Virus record (IMG/VR): IMGVR_UViG_3300045741_000533
Coordinates: 1-46,166 of that record
Origin: a virus
DNA length: 46,166 nucleotides
Reading direction: 5' to 3' (one strand)
Below are positions 15,456 through 22,384 of this stretch, in pieces (position 1 is the first letter of the stretch; every line of letters begins with the position of its first letter). The notes under the pieces were generated by a model that was not told the DNA's origin, searched no databases, and saw only the letters and a program-made list of their open reading frames with translations. Made by a program: the position numbers and the translations under genes.

Positions 15456-16538
15456 CTATCCCTCCGCCCCAGGTTCGCGAGCCGGCTTCACCGTGTACTT
15501 GTCGATCACCGCCTTGGCCTTGGCGATGAAGGCCTCGCGGAGCTGCGGCGTGTTCTTGCCCCGCGCCGATCCGACCTCGTTGATCCAGATCGTCTTGGCC
15601 TTGCTGTCGTCGCCCACGACGAAGGCCAGCGACGCCCGTAGATCCTCGAGCTCCTCAGCGAAGTCGGAAGCCTGCGGCCCATCGTCGGCCGGTGGAGGCG
15701 GCTCCTGGGCTGGCTTCGTGGCCTCTCCAGCGACAGCTTGAGCAGCCGCGAGGATCGTTGCCTTCTGCGCGGTCACCGGAGCCTGGACAGCGGCCTCGGG
15801 CGCAACGTCGATCGTGATCTCCTCGGCATGTTGCTGGCTCACGCCCGCGTCGGCGCGTTCGTCGAGCATCGCCGCGCGCTGCATTTCGATGCTCACCGGC
15901 AGGTACTTGAAGAGCCGACGGATCGCGGTCTTTTTCGCCATCTCCTCGGGGTGGTCGACCCAAGGCCCGAAGTCCTTGGCCACGCGGTTCAGCTCGCGCG
16001 CGGTGACCACCTCGAATTGGACCCCGCCGTCCCGAAGCTTTGCCACCGCGTACGCGTGGGTGATGGACTCAGCACCGTCGGCGGGCTCCTCCTCCGCGGG
16101 CTTGTGCAACAGCGTCTCGTTCAGCCCGTAGCTGAAGCGGAAGAAGTCGCCCTTGCGGACGACCCGGGCGCTGATGCTGACGATCTGGCCTGAGCGCCGA
16201 GCCAGGTCGATCATGCCGCGATAGCCGATGATCACCTGGGGTTCGGTCCGGTTCTCCTTGCGGTTCTTGTAGGGGAGGATCCAGACGTGTCCGAGGGCCC
16301 CGCCGGGCTCGAGCCCGAGCTGGGCGCACTGGATGATCGCGCCGAAGAGCGCCTTCGGGTCGCACTTGAGGAGGTCCGGCGTCTTCCGGAGCTCGGTCAG
16401 CGCGATCCGGGCCATGCGGTCGGCGGTGATGTGCCGCGGGAGGGCGGCGGCGATCTGGTCTTTGTGCTTCGACAGGAAGCCGAAGACGGACAGGCTCGCG
16501 CCGTCGGTGGGGGTGGTGTTGGCGATCTCTGCGCTCAT
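15456..16538 (-). CDS. recT: RecT-type single-strand annealing protein
   Basis: This 360-residue protein has the RecT core: SVFGFLSKHKDQIAAALPRHI, the LKCDPKALFGAIIQCAQLGLEPGG segment (residues about 57-80), PQVIIGYRGMIDLARRSG, and a conserved WVDHPEEMAKKTAIRRLFKYLP near 190-215. It anneals complementary strands after resection by the YqaJ-type nuclease just upstream, whose stop it overlaps. The last ~110 residues are Ala/Pro/Gln-rich with a helical end, longer than in many RecT proteins, perhaps for SSB or partner binding. Confidence 0.9.
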   Translation of the reverse strand: MSAEIANTTPTDGASLSVFGFLSKHKDQIAAALPRHITADRMARIALTELRKTPDLLKCDPKALFGAIIQCAQLGLEPGGALGHVWILPYKNRKENRTEPQVIIGYRGMIDLARRSGQIVSISARVVRKGDFFRFSYGLNETLLHKPAEEEPADGAESITHAYAVAKLRDGGVQFEVVTARELNRVAKDFGPWVDHPEEMAKKTAIRRLFKYLPVSIEMQRAAMLDERADAGVSQQHAEEITIDVAPEAAVQAPVTAQKATILAAAQAVAGEATKPAQEPPPPADDGPQASDFAEELEDLRASLAFVVGDDSKAKTIWINEVGSARGKNTPQLREAFIAKAKAVIDKYTVKPAREPGAEG

Positions 16539-17581
16539 GCTGCGTGCTCCTCTGCTTTATCGGTCGTGATCGCGACTCGGAGCGTTCGCCCCGGTTCGCC
16601 GCGGTGTTTTGAGACGATGTCCTTGGTGTTGACGCCGTGGAGACCCAGGAGACCCAGTGCCTCGTTGGCGATGGCCTTCCAGTCGGTCGAGCCCTCGCGC
16701 TTGCGCCATGTGGCCACGCCGATGGATGAGCTCTTCACGCCCTCCGCGTCGCCGATGGCCGCTTTGATGCGCGCTGCGATGGCCTCTTGCTCTTCGGCCG
16801 CGGCCTTGGCCTTGGCGCGCGCAGCTTCGTAGGCCTCGGTGAGGCGCTCCTCCTCCGGAGTCATGTCGCGGAGCGGAGCGCGTGGCGCCGGATGCCGCTG
16901 GGCCAGCCAGGCGTCAAGGAGCTTCGACGGCGCGGGTTGCACCGGCTCGCCGCCCACAATGTGCCGCGCCCACCAAGAGGCGCAGGCCTGGACGATCGCC
17001 GCCCCCACGGCGCGATCCCTGGTCACCCGGTAGACGCGCAGCTCCCCGCGCGCGAGGTACAGCGGCACAAGCGCCTCCACCGCGGCGCGCTGCTCCGTCT
17101 CGGCCACGTGATCCAGCGCCCCCTCGATCTCCGAGAAGAGCGCCGGGATCACCAGCACGGGCACCCAGGCCACTTCGCGATCGAGCGCTTCAAGCTGGAC
17201 CTGAACCTGAATCGCGTAGTCCGTCGGCAGGCCCTCCGGCTCTCCGGTCCAGTCGGCGGCGTAGGCGTGCTCGTTGGCCGTCTTGCATTCGACGATCGCG
17301 CCCTCCGGCGTCTCGAAGTCGAAGCTCACGCGCTGCCAGGCACGGCCTTTGGGCCGCTCGATCGGGGGCAGGCTCCGGAGCTCCAGCCCGCCTCCGAGCT
17401 TGGAGAAGAGCTCCGCCACTCGCGGCTCGAGCGCGAGCCCGCGGAACATCTCGGGCGAGCTGGGCCCGCGGAAGTCATCCAAGATGCGACGTGCGACGTC
17501 GAATGGGGTCTTGTACTTCGAGAGTCCGAGCACGGCTGCGGCGTCGGTAGAGCCAATGAGCCTTGGGTTGGGCGTGCTCAT
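16535..17581 (-). CDS. YqaJ-type viral exonuclease
   Basis: This 348-residue protein has a lambda-exonuclease-like fold: IGSTDAAAVLGLSKYKTPFDVAR (residues 9-30), GLALEPRVAELF with E52, SFDF with D88, and VECKTANEH (98-104) with the E-x-K, then YAIQVQVQLEAL. These match the YqaJ catalytic set. It resects double-stranded ends to give 3' overhangs for RecT. The C-terminal 120 residues include an Ala/Glu coiled coil. Start is an overlap (ATGA) with the preceding gene. Confidence 0.88.
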   Translation of the reverse strand: MSTPNPRLIGSTDAAAVLGLSKYKTPFDVARRILDDFRGPSSPEMFRGLALEPRVAELFSKLGGGLELRSLPPIERPKGRAWQRVSFDFETPEGAIVECKTANEHAYAADWTGEPEGLPTDYAIQVQVQLEALDREVAWVPVLVIPALFSEIEGALDHVAETEQRAAVEALVPLYLARGELRVYRVTRDRAVGAAIVQACASWWARHIVGGEPVQPAPSKLLDAWLAQRHPAPRAPLRDMTPEEERLTEAYEAARAKAKAAAEEQEAIAARIKAAIGDAEGVKSSSIGVATWRKREGSTDWKAIANEALGLLGLHGVNTKDIVSKHRGEPGRTLRVAITTDKAEEHAA

Positions 17582-17838
17582 GACTTCCTCCACGTTCCGC
17601 GCGGCGTGGTGGTCCCACTCGGCTGCTTCCCGACCCGGTTTTGGCGCGCCTGCTTGACCGCCCGAAGCACCAGCTTGGCGTGCTTCTCCGCTTCGTCCGG
17701 GCGGTAGATGACCGTGATCGAGCCCAGCGGATCGCTGAAGATCATCGCGACGTCGACGCCGTCCGAGAGCCCGACGTCGACGCGCGGTGTGATGTTGCCT
17801 GAGGATCTCGCGTACTTCTTGATGGTCTTCGTGCTCAT
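17578..17838 (-). CDS. Hypothetical 86-residue protein
   Basis: Begins with a basic segment (MSTKTIKKYARSSGN), then beta strands (DVAMIFSDPLGSITVIYRPDEA) and a basic helix (EKHAKLVLRAVKQARQNRVGKQ). Start at 17838 overlaps the previous stop (ATGA) after a GAGCGAGG ribosome site. It may bind nucleic acid; the family is unknown. Confidence 0.55.
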   Translation of the reverse strand: MSTKTIKKYARSSGNITPRVDVGLSDGVDVAMIFSDPLGSITVIYRPDEAEKHAKLVLRAVKQARQNRVGKQPSGTTTPRGTWRKS

Positions 17839-18497
17839 GCCTCGCTCCAGATCTGGTGGAGGCGCTCGACGAGCGCGCCCTCGTCGGTGGCCACCGTCGT
17901 GGTCCGCGTCCGGGCGCTGGTGCCCCACTGCCCAAGCGCGTCCTCGGCGATGCGCTCGCCCACCACCGCGCCGTCGATGCGGACGCTCTCGTCCTGGCCG
18001 ATGATGTACGGCACCAGCTCGAGCTCGGCGGTGGGCCAGGGCTCCCAGCGCACGAGGCGGTAGCCGGCCTCGAAGCACTCCGGGCACGGCAGGTCGTCCT
18101 GCGGGTCGCCCGTCTCGTTGAAGCCGCCGCACCCGGAGCACCGCTCGCAGATCTCCGGCCGCTGCGTCGGCGCCGGCATGGTCTCGGCGCCCGCGAAGAG
18201 GAGGTCCAGCTCCTCGGCGCACCGAAGGGTGCCGTCCCCGAGCCAGGAGTCCACGACCTCGGCCGCTTCGCCCCAGAGGTGATACAGCGCGGTCCGCGGC
18301 TCCTCGACGGCCCAGGCGATGACGGGCCGCGACAGGCGCTCGTAGACCGCGCGAGCCAAGTCGCTGTCCTCTCCCCCGCACACGTCGGCGATCGCCTCGT
18401 GCGGGTAGGTCTCCGGGATGCGGAGCTCGGCGCGGACAGCCGCCAGAGCTGCGATGACCGGGTCCGTGGTGGTGGTCGTGTCGATGGCGGTGCTCAT
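17835..18497 (-). CDS. Zinc-ribbon-containing hypothetical protein
   Basis: This 220-residue acidic protein carries a double-Cys cluster ICERCSGCGGFNETGDPQ...PCPECFEAGY (residues about 116-145), like a DnaJ-type zinc ribbon with CxxCxxC and CxxC. The rest is helical. No enzyme motif seen. As the second gene of the leftward operon it is probably early. Confidence 0.58.
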   Translation of the reverse strand: MSTAIDTTTTTDPVIAALAAVRAELRIPETYPHEAIADVCGGEDSDLARAVYERLSRPVIAWAVEEPRTALYHLWGEAAEVVDSWLGDGTLRCAEELDLLFAGAETMPAPTQRPEICERCSGCGGFNETGDPQDDLPCPECFEAGYRLVRWEPWPTAELELVPYIIGQDESVRIDGAVVGERIAEDALGQWGTSARTRTTTVATDEGALVERLHQIWSEA

Positions 18498-18808
18498 TCG
18501 CGTGACTCCTCTCGGCCCTCGGTGAGCACGCTGGCGCGGGCTCGGCGCTCGGCGGCGAAGATGACCTGCATGCTGGACAGCGCGAGCCCGAGGGCCGAGC
18601 CCGCAGCCGGGTGCCTGAGCGTGTGCTCAATCTCCAGCGCCTCCAGCGCATTCATGGCGTGGACGATGGCCCACATGGCCCGGCCGTCCTCGCGTCGGCT
18701 CCACGCCCCTGTGCCCCGGTCGTAGAGGTCCTTCAGGTGCTGCTCCATCTCCTCGGCGGTCCCGCACGGCCGCTCCATCACCATCGCTTTGTCGATCGCG
18801 CTGCTCAT
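18494..18808 (-). CDS. First gene of the leftward operon, hypothetical
   Basis: This 104-residue protein is the first gene after the leftward promoter. ATG at 18808 is preferred to the one at 18823 because GGAGGG lies seven bases before it, while 18823 is almost on the predicted transcription start. It is helical (GTAEEMEQHLKDLYDRGTGAWSRREDGRAMWAIVHAMNAL). Family unknown; an immediate-early regulator is possible but not shown. Confidence 0.6.
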   Translation of the reverse strand: MSSAIDKAMVMERPCGTAEEMEQHLKDLYDRGTGAWSRREDGRAMWAIVHAMNALEALEIEHTLRHPAAGSALGLALSSMQVIFAAERRARASVLTEGREESRE

Positions 18809-18830
18809 TTCCACGCCCTCCATTGGTCCA

Positions 18831-18858
18831 ATATTATGGCCAATGCATTGGCCGTCAA
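18831..18858 (-). promoter_or_regulatory. Leftward early promoter
   Basis: On the minus strand TTGACG (18858-18853) and TAATAT (18836-18831) are separated by 16 bases, and the spacer is operator 1. This is a good sigma-70-like promoter and would start transcription about 18825, just before the ribosome site of the 18808 gene. It probably drives the recombination and packaging operon. Confidence 0.65.
18838..18853. promoter_or_regulatory. Operator 1: 16-bp perfect palindrome
   Basis: GGCCAATGCATTGGCC at 18838-18853 is a perfect inverted repeat lying between the leftward -10 and -35, overlapping the -35 by one base. A repressor bound here would block leftward transcription directly. The same CAATGCATTG core occurs at 18883-18892. 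Confidence 0.75.
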
Positions 18859-18877
18859 GTCCCCGGTGGTCGATTTA

Positions 18878-18906
18878 TTGGACAATGCATTGGGCGGGTG
18901 TACAGT
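18878..18906 (+). promoter_or_regulatory. Rightward promoter of the RHH regulator
   Basis: TTGGAC (18878-18883) and TACAGT (18901-18906) are 17 bases apart. The spacer begins with the second palindrome, so the regulator likely controls its own gene. Transcription would start at or within a base or two of the ATG at 18913, giving a leaderless mRNA as in the lambda cI maintenance transcript. Confidence 0.55.
18883..18892. promoter_or_regulatory. Operator 2: CAATGCATTG
   Basis: This 10-bp palindrome repeats the core of operator 1, 45 bases away (about four to five helical turns), in the rightward promoter's spacer. A third, degenerate site CATTGGTCCAAT lies at 18821-18832 over the leftward start. 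The arrangement looks like a two- or three-site switch. Confidence 0.65.
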
Positions 18907-18912
18907 GTGACC

Positions 18913-19137
18913 ATGGCCCCACCGAAGAAGGTCACCCCGAAACAGGAAGTGATTTGGAAGATCCTGTTCACCGACGCCGAGGCCGCCGAGATTCAGGCCG
19001 TGATCGACCGTGCCCATGCGGCTGGGCTCACGCCGTCCCGGTCCGCATGGTGCGTCGCGGCCCTCCTCGCCGCTGCCCGCGCCGATGAGCTCGCAGCCAA
19101 GCCGCCGAAGCCAGCTCGGACCAAGCGGAAGAGCTAG
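18913..19137 (+). CDS. Ribbon-helix-helix-like regulator (candidate repressor)
   Basis: This 74-residue basic protein reads as a beta strand (VIWKILFTDAEAAEIQAV) followed by two helices (VIDRAHAAGLTPSRSAWCVAALLAAARA) and a basic tail (PKPARTKRKS), which fits an RHH DNA-binding fold. It is one of only two plus-strand protein genes and is divergent from the leftward operon across palindromic operators. The start at 18913 was chosen because an upstream frame runs through both operators and lacks a ribosome site. It is a strong candidate for the main repressor. No classical CI or Cro was found. Confidence 0.65.
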   Translation: MAPPKKVTPKQEVIWKILFTDAEAAEIQAVIDRAHAAGLTPSRSAWCVAALLAAARADELAAKPPKPARTKRKS

Positions 19138-19142
19138 GCCGC

Positions 19143-19625
19143 TCATGTCACACCCCGATTGAGCAGCGGCGCATCAGCCCGCAGGCGCTCGCGCGAGGCC
19201 TCGGCGTAGGCCGGATTGAGCTCCACCCCGAGGTATCGGCGCCCAAGTCGCAGCGCGACCAGACCCGTCGTCGCGGTCCCGGAGAAGGGGTCGATCACCA
19301 GGTCCCCGGGCGCAGACCCCGCCGCGATGCAGGTTTCGATCAGGTCCGGGGGGAAAGTAGCGAAGTGGTGCTCATTCGTCGGCTTGGTGGTGACGCTCCA
19401 GACCGTCCGCCTGTTCCGCCGGCCGTTGCCGACCCAGTTCTCGGTACCGGCGCCCACGAGCGCCGACACGTAGTCATCGATCGATGACTCAAGACCGATC
19501 TGGTCGTCGGCGCCGTAGTCGCGCAGACCCCAGTACGGAGGGCTGGTGACGCACGTGCGAGCTGTTGCGTCGGCGACCGCGCCGATGGCCTCGCGGGCGT
19601 CTCCCGTGATGATCGTGGCGCTCAT
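19143..19625 (-). CDS. Shortened N6/N4 DNA methyltransferase
   Basis: This 160-residue protein keeps the catalytic TSPPYWGLRDYG (residues 27-38) and the AdoMet-binding DPFSGTATTG (112-121) with the following ELNP. Family members are usually 250 residues or more; here the segment between the SPPYW motif and the GRRNRRTVWSV stretch is only about 35 residues, so most of the target-recognition region is missing. It reads as a clean in-frame internal deletion rather than a frameshift. Activity is uncertain. It overlaps the methyltransferase gene upstream by four bases. Confidence 0.78.
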   Translation of the reverse strand: MSATIITGDAREAIGAVADATARTCVTSPPYWGLRDYGADDQIGLESSIDDYVSALVGAGTENWVGNGRRNRRTVWSVTTKPTNEHHFATFPPDLIETCIAAGSAPGDLVIDPFSGTATTGLVALRLGRRYLGVELNPAYAEASRERLRADAPLLNRGVT

Positions 19626-20245
19626 CGGTCGAGCTCCTTGATCAGCTCCAGCGGGTCCATCTCGACGCCCTGAGCGTCCAGCACGGCGCGGGCCTCAAGG
19701 AGCCCCTCCACCAAGCTGGGCGCGGGCCGACACAGCGCGGGCAACTCCAGCGCGTGCTCCCAGATGACGATCGCCATCGGCTCGGCGTGCGACGTGACCT
19801 TTCCCTCAAAGCCCATCGGCGGAACGAACGTCGCCCGCCCGCGGGGGAAGATCACCCGTGCGGCGCGGCGCGTGATGAAGCGGTCCCACCAAGCGCGATC
19901 CGTCCGCGCGGGGAAGAAGCCGACGCACTGGACGATCCTGCGCTGATCGAGCTGCTCAACCGCACGCGACACCATGTGCCCGATCTCGCCGAATGGCGGC
20001 TGAAGCCAGGCCACCTCAGCCGACCCGACCTCGCCCCATGGGTACTCGAGGCACGAGCGCTCGGCCGTGAAGTAGCGCGGACACTTCGCGTTGCTGTCGC
20101 TGGCGCACGCGTCGACAGTGAATCGGCCGCCGTAGGCGTAGCGTCGCTCGATCTCGCGGAAGAGGGGCACCGGCGTCTCCCAGTCGGGCAGCCGGTCACC
20201 GCTGAGCGCGCCCCATGGCATTGCTTGTTGCTTGGCGGCAGTCAT
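19622..20245 (-). CDS. Dam-like phage N6-adenine methyltransferase, altered motif IV
   Basis: This 207-residue protein resembles the phage N6-adenine methyltransferase family: DWETPVPLFREIERRY near residue 21, FTVDACASDSNAKCPRYFTAERS (42-64), and WLQPPFGEIG (80-89). The last is the motif IV place, where D/N-PPY/W is expected; here it is QPPF, so catalysis may be altered or lost. Such enzymes protect phage DNA from restriction. It ends in a four-base overlap with the second methyltransferase. Confidence 0.75.
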   Translation of the reverse strand: MTAAKQQAMPWGALSGDRLPDWETPVPLFREIERRYAYGGRFTVDACASDSNAKCPRYFTAERSCLEYPWGEVGSAEVAWLQPPFGEIGHMVSRAVEQLDQRRIVQCVGFFPARTDRAWWDRFITRRAARVIFPRGRATFVPPMGFEGKVTSHAEPMAIVIWEHALELPALCRPAPSLVEGLLEARAVLDAQGVEMDPLELIKELDR

Positions 20246-20862
20246 TTCGCATCCACAAGCTCGGCAACGAGCTCCGACAGGCCTCCGTCGCCGAGCGTCG
20301 GCGGCTTAGGCGCTTCGATCCTGCGGGTCTCCGGCTCTCCGGTTCCCAGCGTCGGCACGATCACGACCTCGGTCTCCCAGCGTCCGAGGTTGGTGGACTC
20401 CGCGATCCCGCTCAGCCGCCGCGCCATCTCGGCGTTCGGCATCTCGGACCACGCGCGGTGCTGGCGCTGGAACTCCTTGGCGGCCCACGTGTCGAAGTCG
20501 GCGCCGCTTCGCTGGCACAGCGCCACCCATCCGCCCATCGAGCGGATCGCCGCGTTGATGGCCGGGTCCTCGAAGTCGACGGAGCGATAGCTGCCGTGTC
20601 GCCGGATCGCCTGCTGCACCGTGGCCCATGCCGTGAGCGCCCGCTGCTCCTGGCTCTGCTCACCGCCGAGCTGCCGCAGATCGCGCGGCGCCGGCATGCG
20701 TCCATCGCCGTCGCGGATCCAGCGGGCGACGGCGCTCCTCCACGCATCCGCGTCGAGGTCCGAGCACCCGAGCCAGTAGGCTTCGGCCAGCGCCTCGCTC
20801 GGCTCCCGATTCGCGAAGGCGCACAGCGCCTCAAACAGCGGCGTGAAATCGTCGATCAGCAT
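20242..20862 (-). CDS. Probable helicase loader/replication P-like protein
   Basis: This 206-residue protein follows the replication initiator. It has FANREPSEALAEAYWLGCSDLDADAWRSAVARWIRDG near the start and AINAAIRSMGGWVALCQRSGADFDTWAAKEFQRQ around residues 105-135, which recalls the DUF6475 or lambda P type of loader found beside phage initiators. It would recruit the host helicase. The assignment is a resemblance plus position. Confidence 0.6.
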   Translation of the reverse strand: MLIDDFTPLFEALCAFANREPSEALAEAYWLGCSDLDADAWRSAVARWIRDGDGRMPAPRDLRQLGGEQSQEQRALTAWATVQQAIRRHGSYRSVDFEDPAINAAIRSMGGWVALCQRSGADFDTWAAKEFQRQHRAWSEMPNAEMARRLSGIAESTNLGRWETEVVIVPTLGTGEPETRRIEAPKPPTLGDGGLSELVAELVDAK

Positions 20863-22031
20863 GGCTCGGTGTCCGCCTCTATCTCGCGGAGCACGTAGCC
20901 CGCGGGTTGCGTCTTCTTCGCCGCCCAGCTCGCGACCGCGCGGTGGCCCTTCTGCTCCTTGGAGGACATGACGACCCTCGGAGTCCCTGCCCGCGCCGTC
21001 TCGGCGAAGCGGGTGACCTGCGAGCCGCTACGCATGATGAGGTCCAGGCCGAGGTACTTCGTCTGGCGGTCGTTCTCGCCGAGGTTGTGCGGCGTCATGT
21101 GGCAGCCATCGATCGCGAGGCAGAGCGTCTCGACGTCGGTGCCCTCGCGCAGGCGCGCCTCGATGAGCCTCCACTCGGACGACTTCGGGTCCGGGTCCCT
21201 GAAGCTCCTCGGGTGGTGCTGGCGGTAGCGGTCGAAGACGCGACGGACGAGCTCCGCCGTCTTCGGCTGGGTCGGTTCTGGTGGGATAAGGACCAGCGGC
21301 TCCGGTGAGCGATCGGCCGGCGTCTGCGCCGGAGGGGCCCCGCTTGCGGGGTCTGTGTCCGCCAGGCGGACAGATCTCTCTTCCGGATCTGAGGAAGAGG
21401 AAGAGGAAGAGGAAGAGGAAGAGGAAGAGGAAGAGGAAGAGGAAGAGGGGGGTGGCCCTTCTTTTTTTTGGGGGGGGGGCTTAGGTCGAGCCTTAGGTCG
21501 GGCCTTAGGGTCGACCTTAGGTCGGTCGCTTTTGATCAATGATTCCGCGTAGAGTCTGTCCTCGGCGCGCGCCGGCATGGTGCGAACCAACTCGCGCAGG
21601 AAGTCCTCGCCGCGCTCCGCCAGGTACGCCGCGAAGGCCCTCCACGCGCGCCATTTGAGCTCGCACTCGGGGACCTCGAGCCACTCCCGGGCGCCCATCG
21701 CGACCACGTTGGAGGGCGAGCGGGGCTCGTTCCGGCCGGGCGCGACCGCTTTGGGCAGCCAGATCACCCGGGCGATCGGATCGACCTCGACCATCCCCTG
21801 GGCCTCGATCTCCGCCAGGCACCGGCGGACATCCTCGACCGGCCAGCCCAGGTCCTCGGAGAGCAGGCCGAGGCCAAGCCCCATGAGGCCCGGGATCGAT
21901 CGGTCGTGGCCGCAGGTGATCAGGTGCACCCAGAGCGTCTGGGCGTTGGGCTGCGGGGCCGAGAGCGCGCGGAAGCGGGCGTCCGCTCGCATCGCGCAGT
22001 CGACCGGCCTATAGCGGCGGACCTTGCTCAC
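20856..22031 (-). CDS. Replication initiator-like protein with polyserine linker
   Basis: This 391-residue protein has an N-terminal winged-helix-type region (YRPVDCAMRADARFRALS, LWVHLITCGHDRSIPGLMGLGLGLLSEDLGWPVEDVRRCLAEIEAQGMVEVD), typical of phage initiator proteins. A linker of Lys/Pro/Arg and about 19 serines (residues 196-214) joins it to a C-terminal part (FDRYRQHHPRSFRDPDPKSSEWRLIEARLREG). The linker is encoded by iteron-like repeats, a C10/A8 run and a GAGGAA microsatellite. As in lambda O, the origin may lie inside this gene. Confidence 0.65.
   Translation of the reverse strand: MSKVRRYRPVDCAMRADARFRALSAPQPNAQTLWVHLITCGHDRSIPGLMGLGLGLLSEDLGWPVEDVRRCLAEIEAQGMVEVDPIARVIWLPKAVAPGRNEPRSPSNVVAMGAREWLEVPECELKWRAWRAFAAYLAERGEDFLRELVRTMPARAEDRLYAESLIKSDRPKVDPKARPKARPKPPPQKKEGPPPSSSSSSSSSSSSSSSSSSSDPEERSVRLADTDPASGAPPAQTPADRSPEPLVLIPPEPTQPKTAELVRRVFDRYRQHHPRSFRDPDPKSSEWRLIEARLREGTDVETLCLAIDGCHMTPHNLGENDRQTKYLGLDLIMRSGSQVTRFAETARAGTPRVVMSSKEQKGHRAVASWAAKKTQPAGYVLREIEADTEPC
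21391..21447. repeat. GAGGAA hexanucleotide microsatellite
   Basis: About 9.5 copies of GAGGAA (plus strand), encoding the serine tract of the initiator. Changes in copy number keep the frame, so linker length could vary without loss of the protein. The tract is a strict polypurine run and could unwind or form unusual structures beside the iterons. Confidence 0.9.
21462..21479. repeat. T8-G10 homopolymer pair in the initiator gene
   Basis: T8 (21462-21469) is followed by G10 (21470-21479); the gene reads C10 then A8, coding PPPQKK. Runs this long are prone to slippage, so the frame could switch. The frame as assembled is intact. Confidence 0.75.
21480..21524 (-). repeat. Four iteron-like repeats (candidate replication origin)
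   Basis: Plus-strand CTTAGGTCG or CCTTAGGTCG repeats at 21480, 21491, 21503 (one extra base) and 21515, spaced 11-12 bases apart, that is about one helical turn. On the minus strand they read CGACCTAAGG. They sit inside the initiator gene next to purine-rich and homopolymer tracts, as in lambda, where O binds iterons inside its own gene. Confidence 0.6.
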
Positions 22032-22327
22032 CCCGCCACCCCCGGCTCCCTGTAGCCGAGCATCCGCATGCCCTTCAGGGTGATGGAGGCGGGGTTATTG
22101 GCTGGCGCCGAGACCCATCCCAAGACGCCCATGCGCTGCAGCTGCCAGCGCACAGCGGTCTCGCCCAGGTTCACTCGATCGGAGATCTCGCGCGCGGTCG
22201 CCTGACCGGCGAGGAGCACGTCCAGGATTCGGCGCCGGCTCTCGGTGAGGGTCTCGGACCTCGCGCGGGCCCACCGCACGACGATCTTCGGGTCATAACC
22301 AAGCTCTATGAGCTGCTGCTGAATCAC
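22028..22327 (-). CDS. Winged helix-turn-helix protein
   Basis: This 99-residue protein has an HTH pattern: RRRILDVLLAGQATAREISDRVNLGETAVRWQLQRMGVLGWV, the usual winged-helix order with recognition helix ETAVRWQLQRM. GTG at 22327 is chosen because GGGGGA lies eight bases before it; a GTG at 22369 has no ribosome site. It lies directly upstream of the initiator and may regulate replication genes. Confidence 0.65.
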   Translation of the reverse strand: MIQQQLIELGYDPKIVVRWARARSETLTESRRRILDVLLAGQATAREISDRVNLGETAVRWQLQRMGVLGWVSAPANNPASITLKGMRMLGYREPGVAG

Positions 22328-22384
22328 GGCAGGGTCCCCCTTTGGGAGGGCCGCGGCAGCCGAAGCCACCGCGGCCCGGATGCT

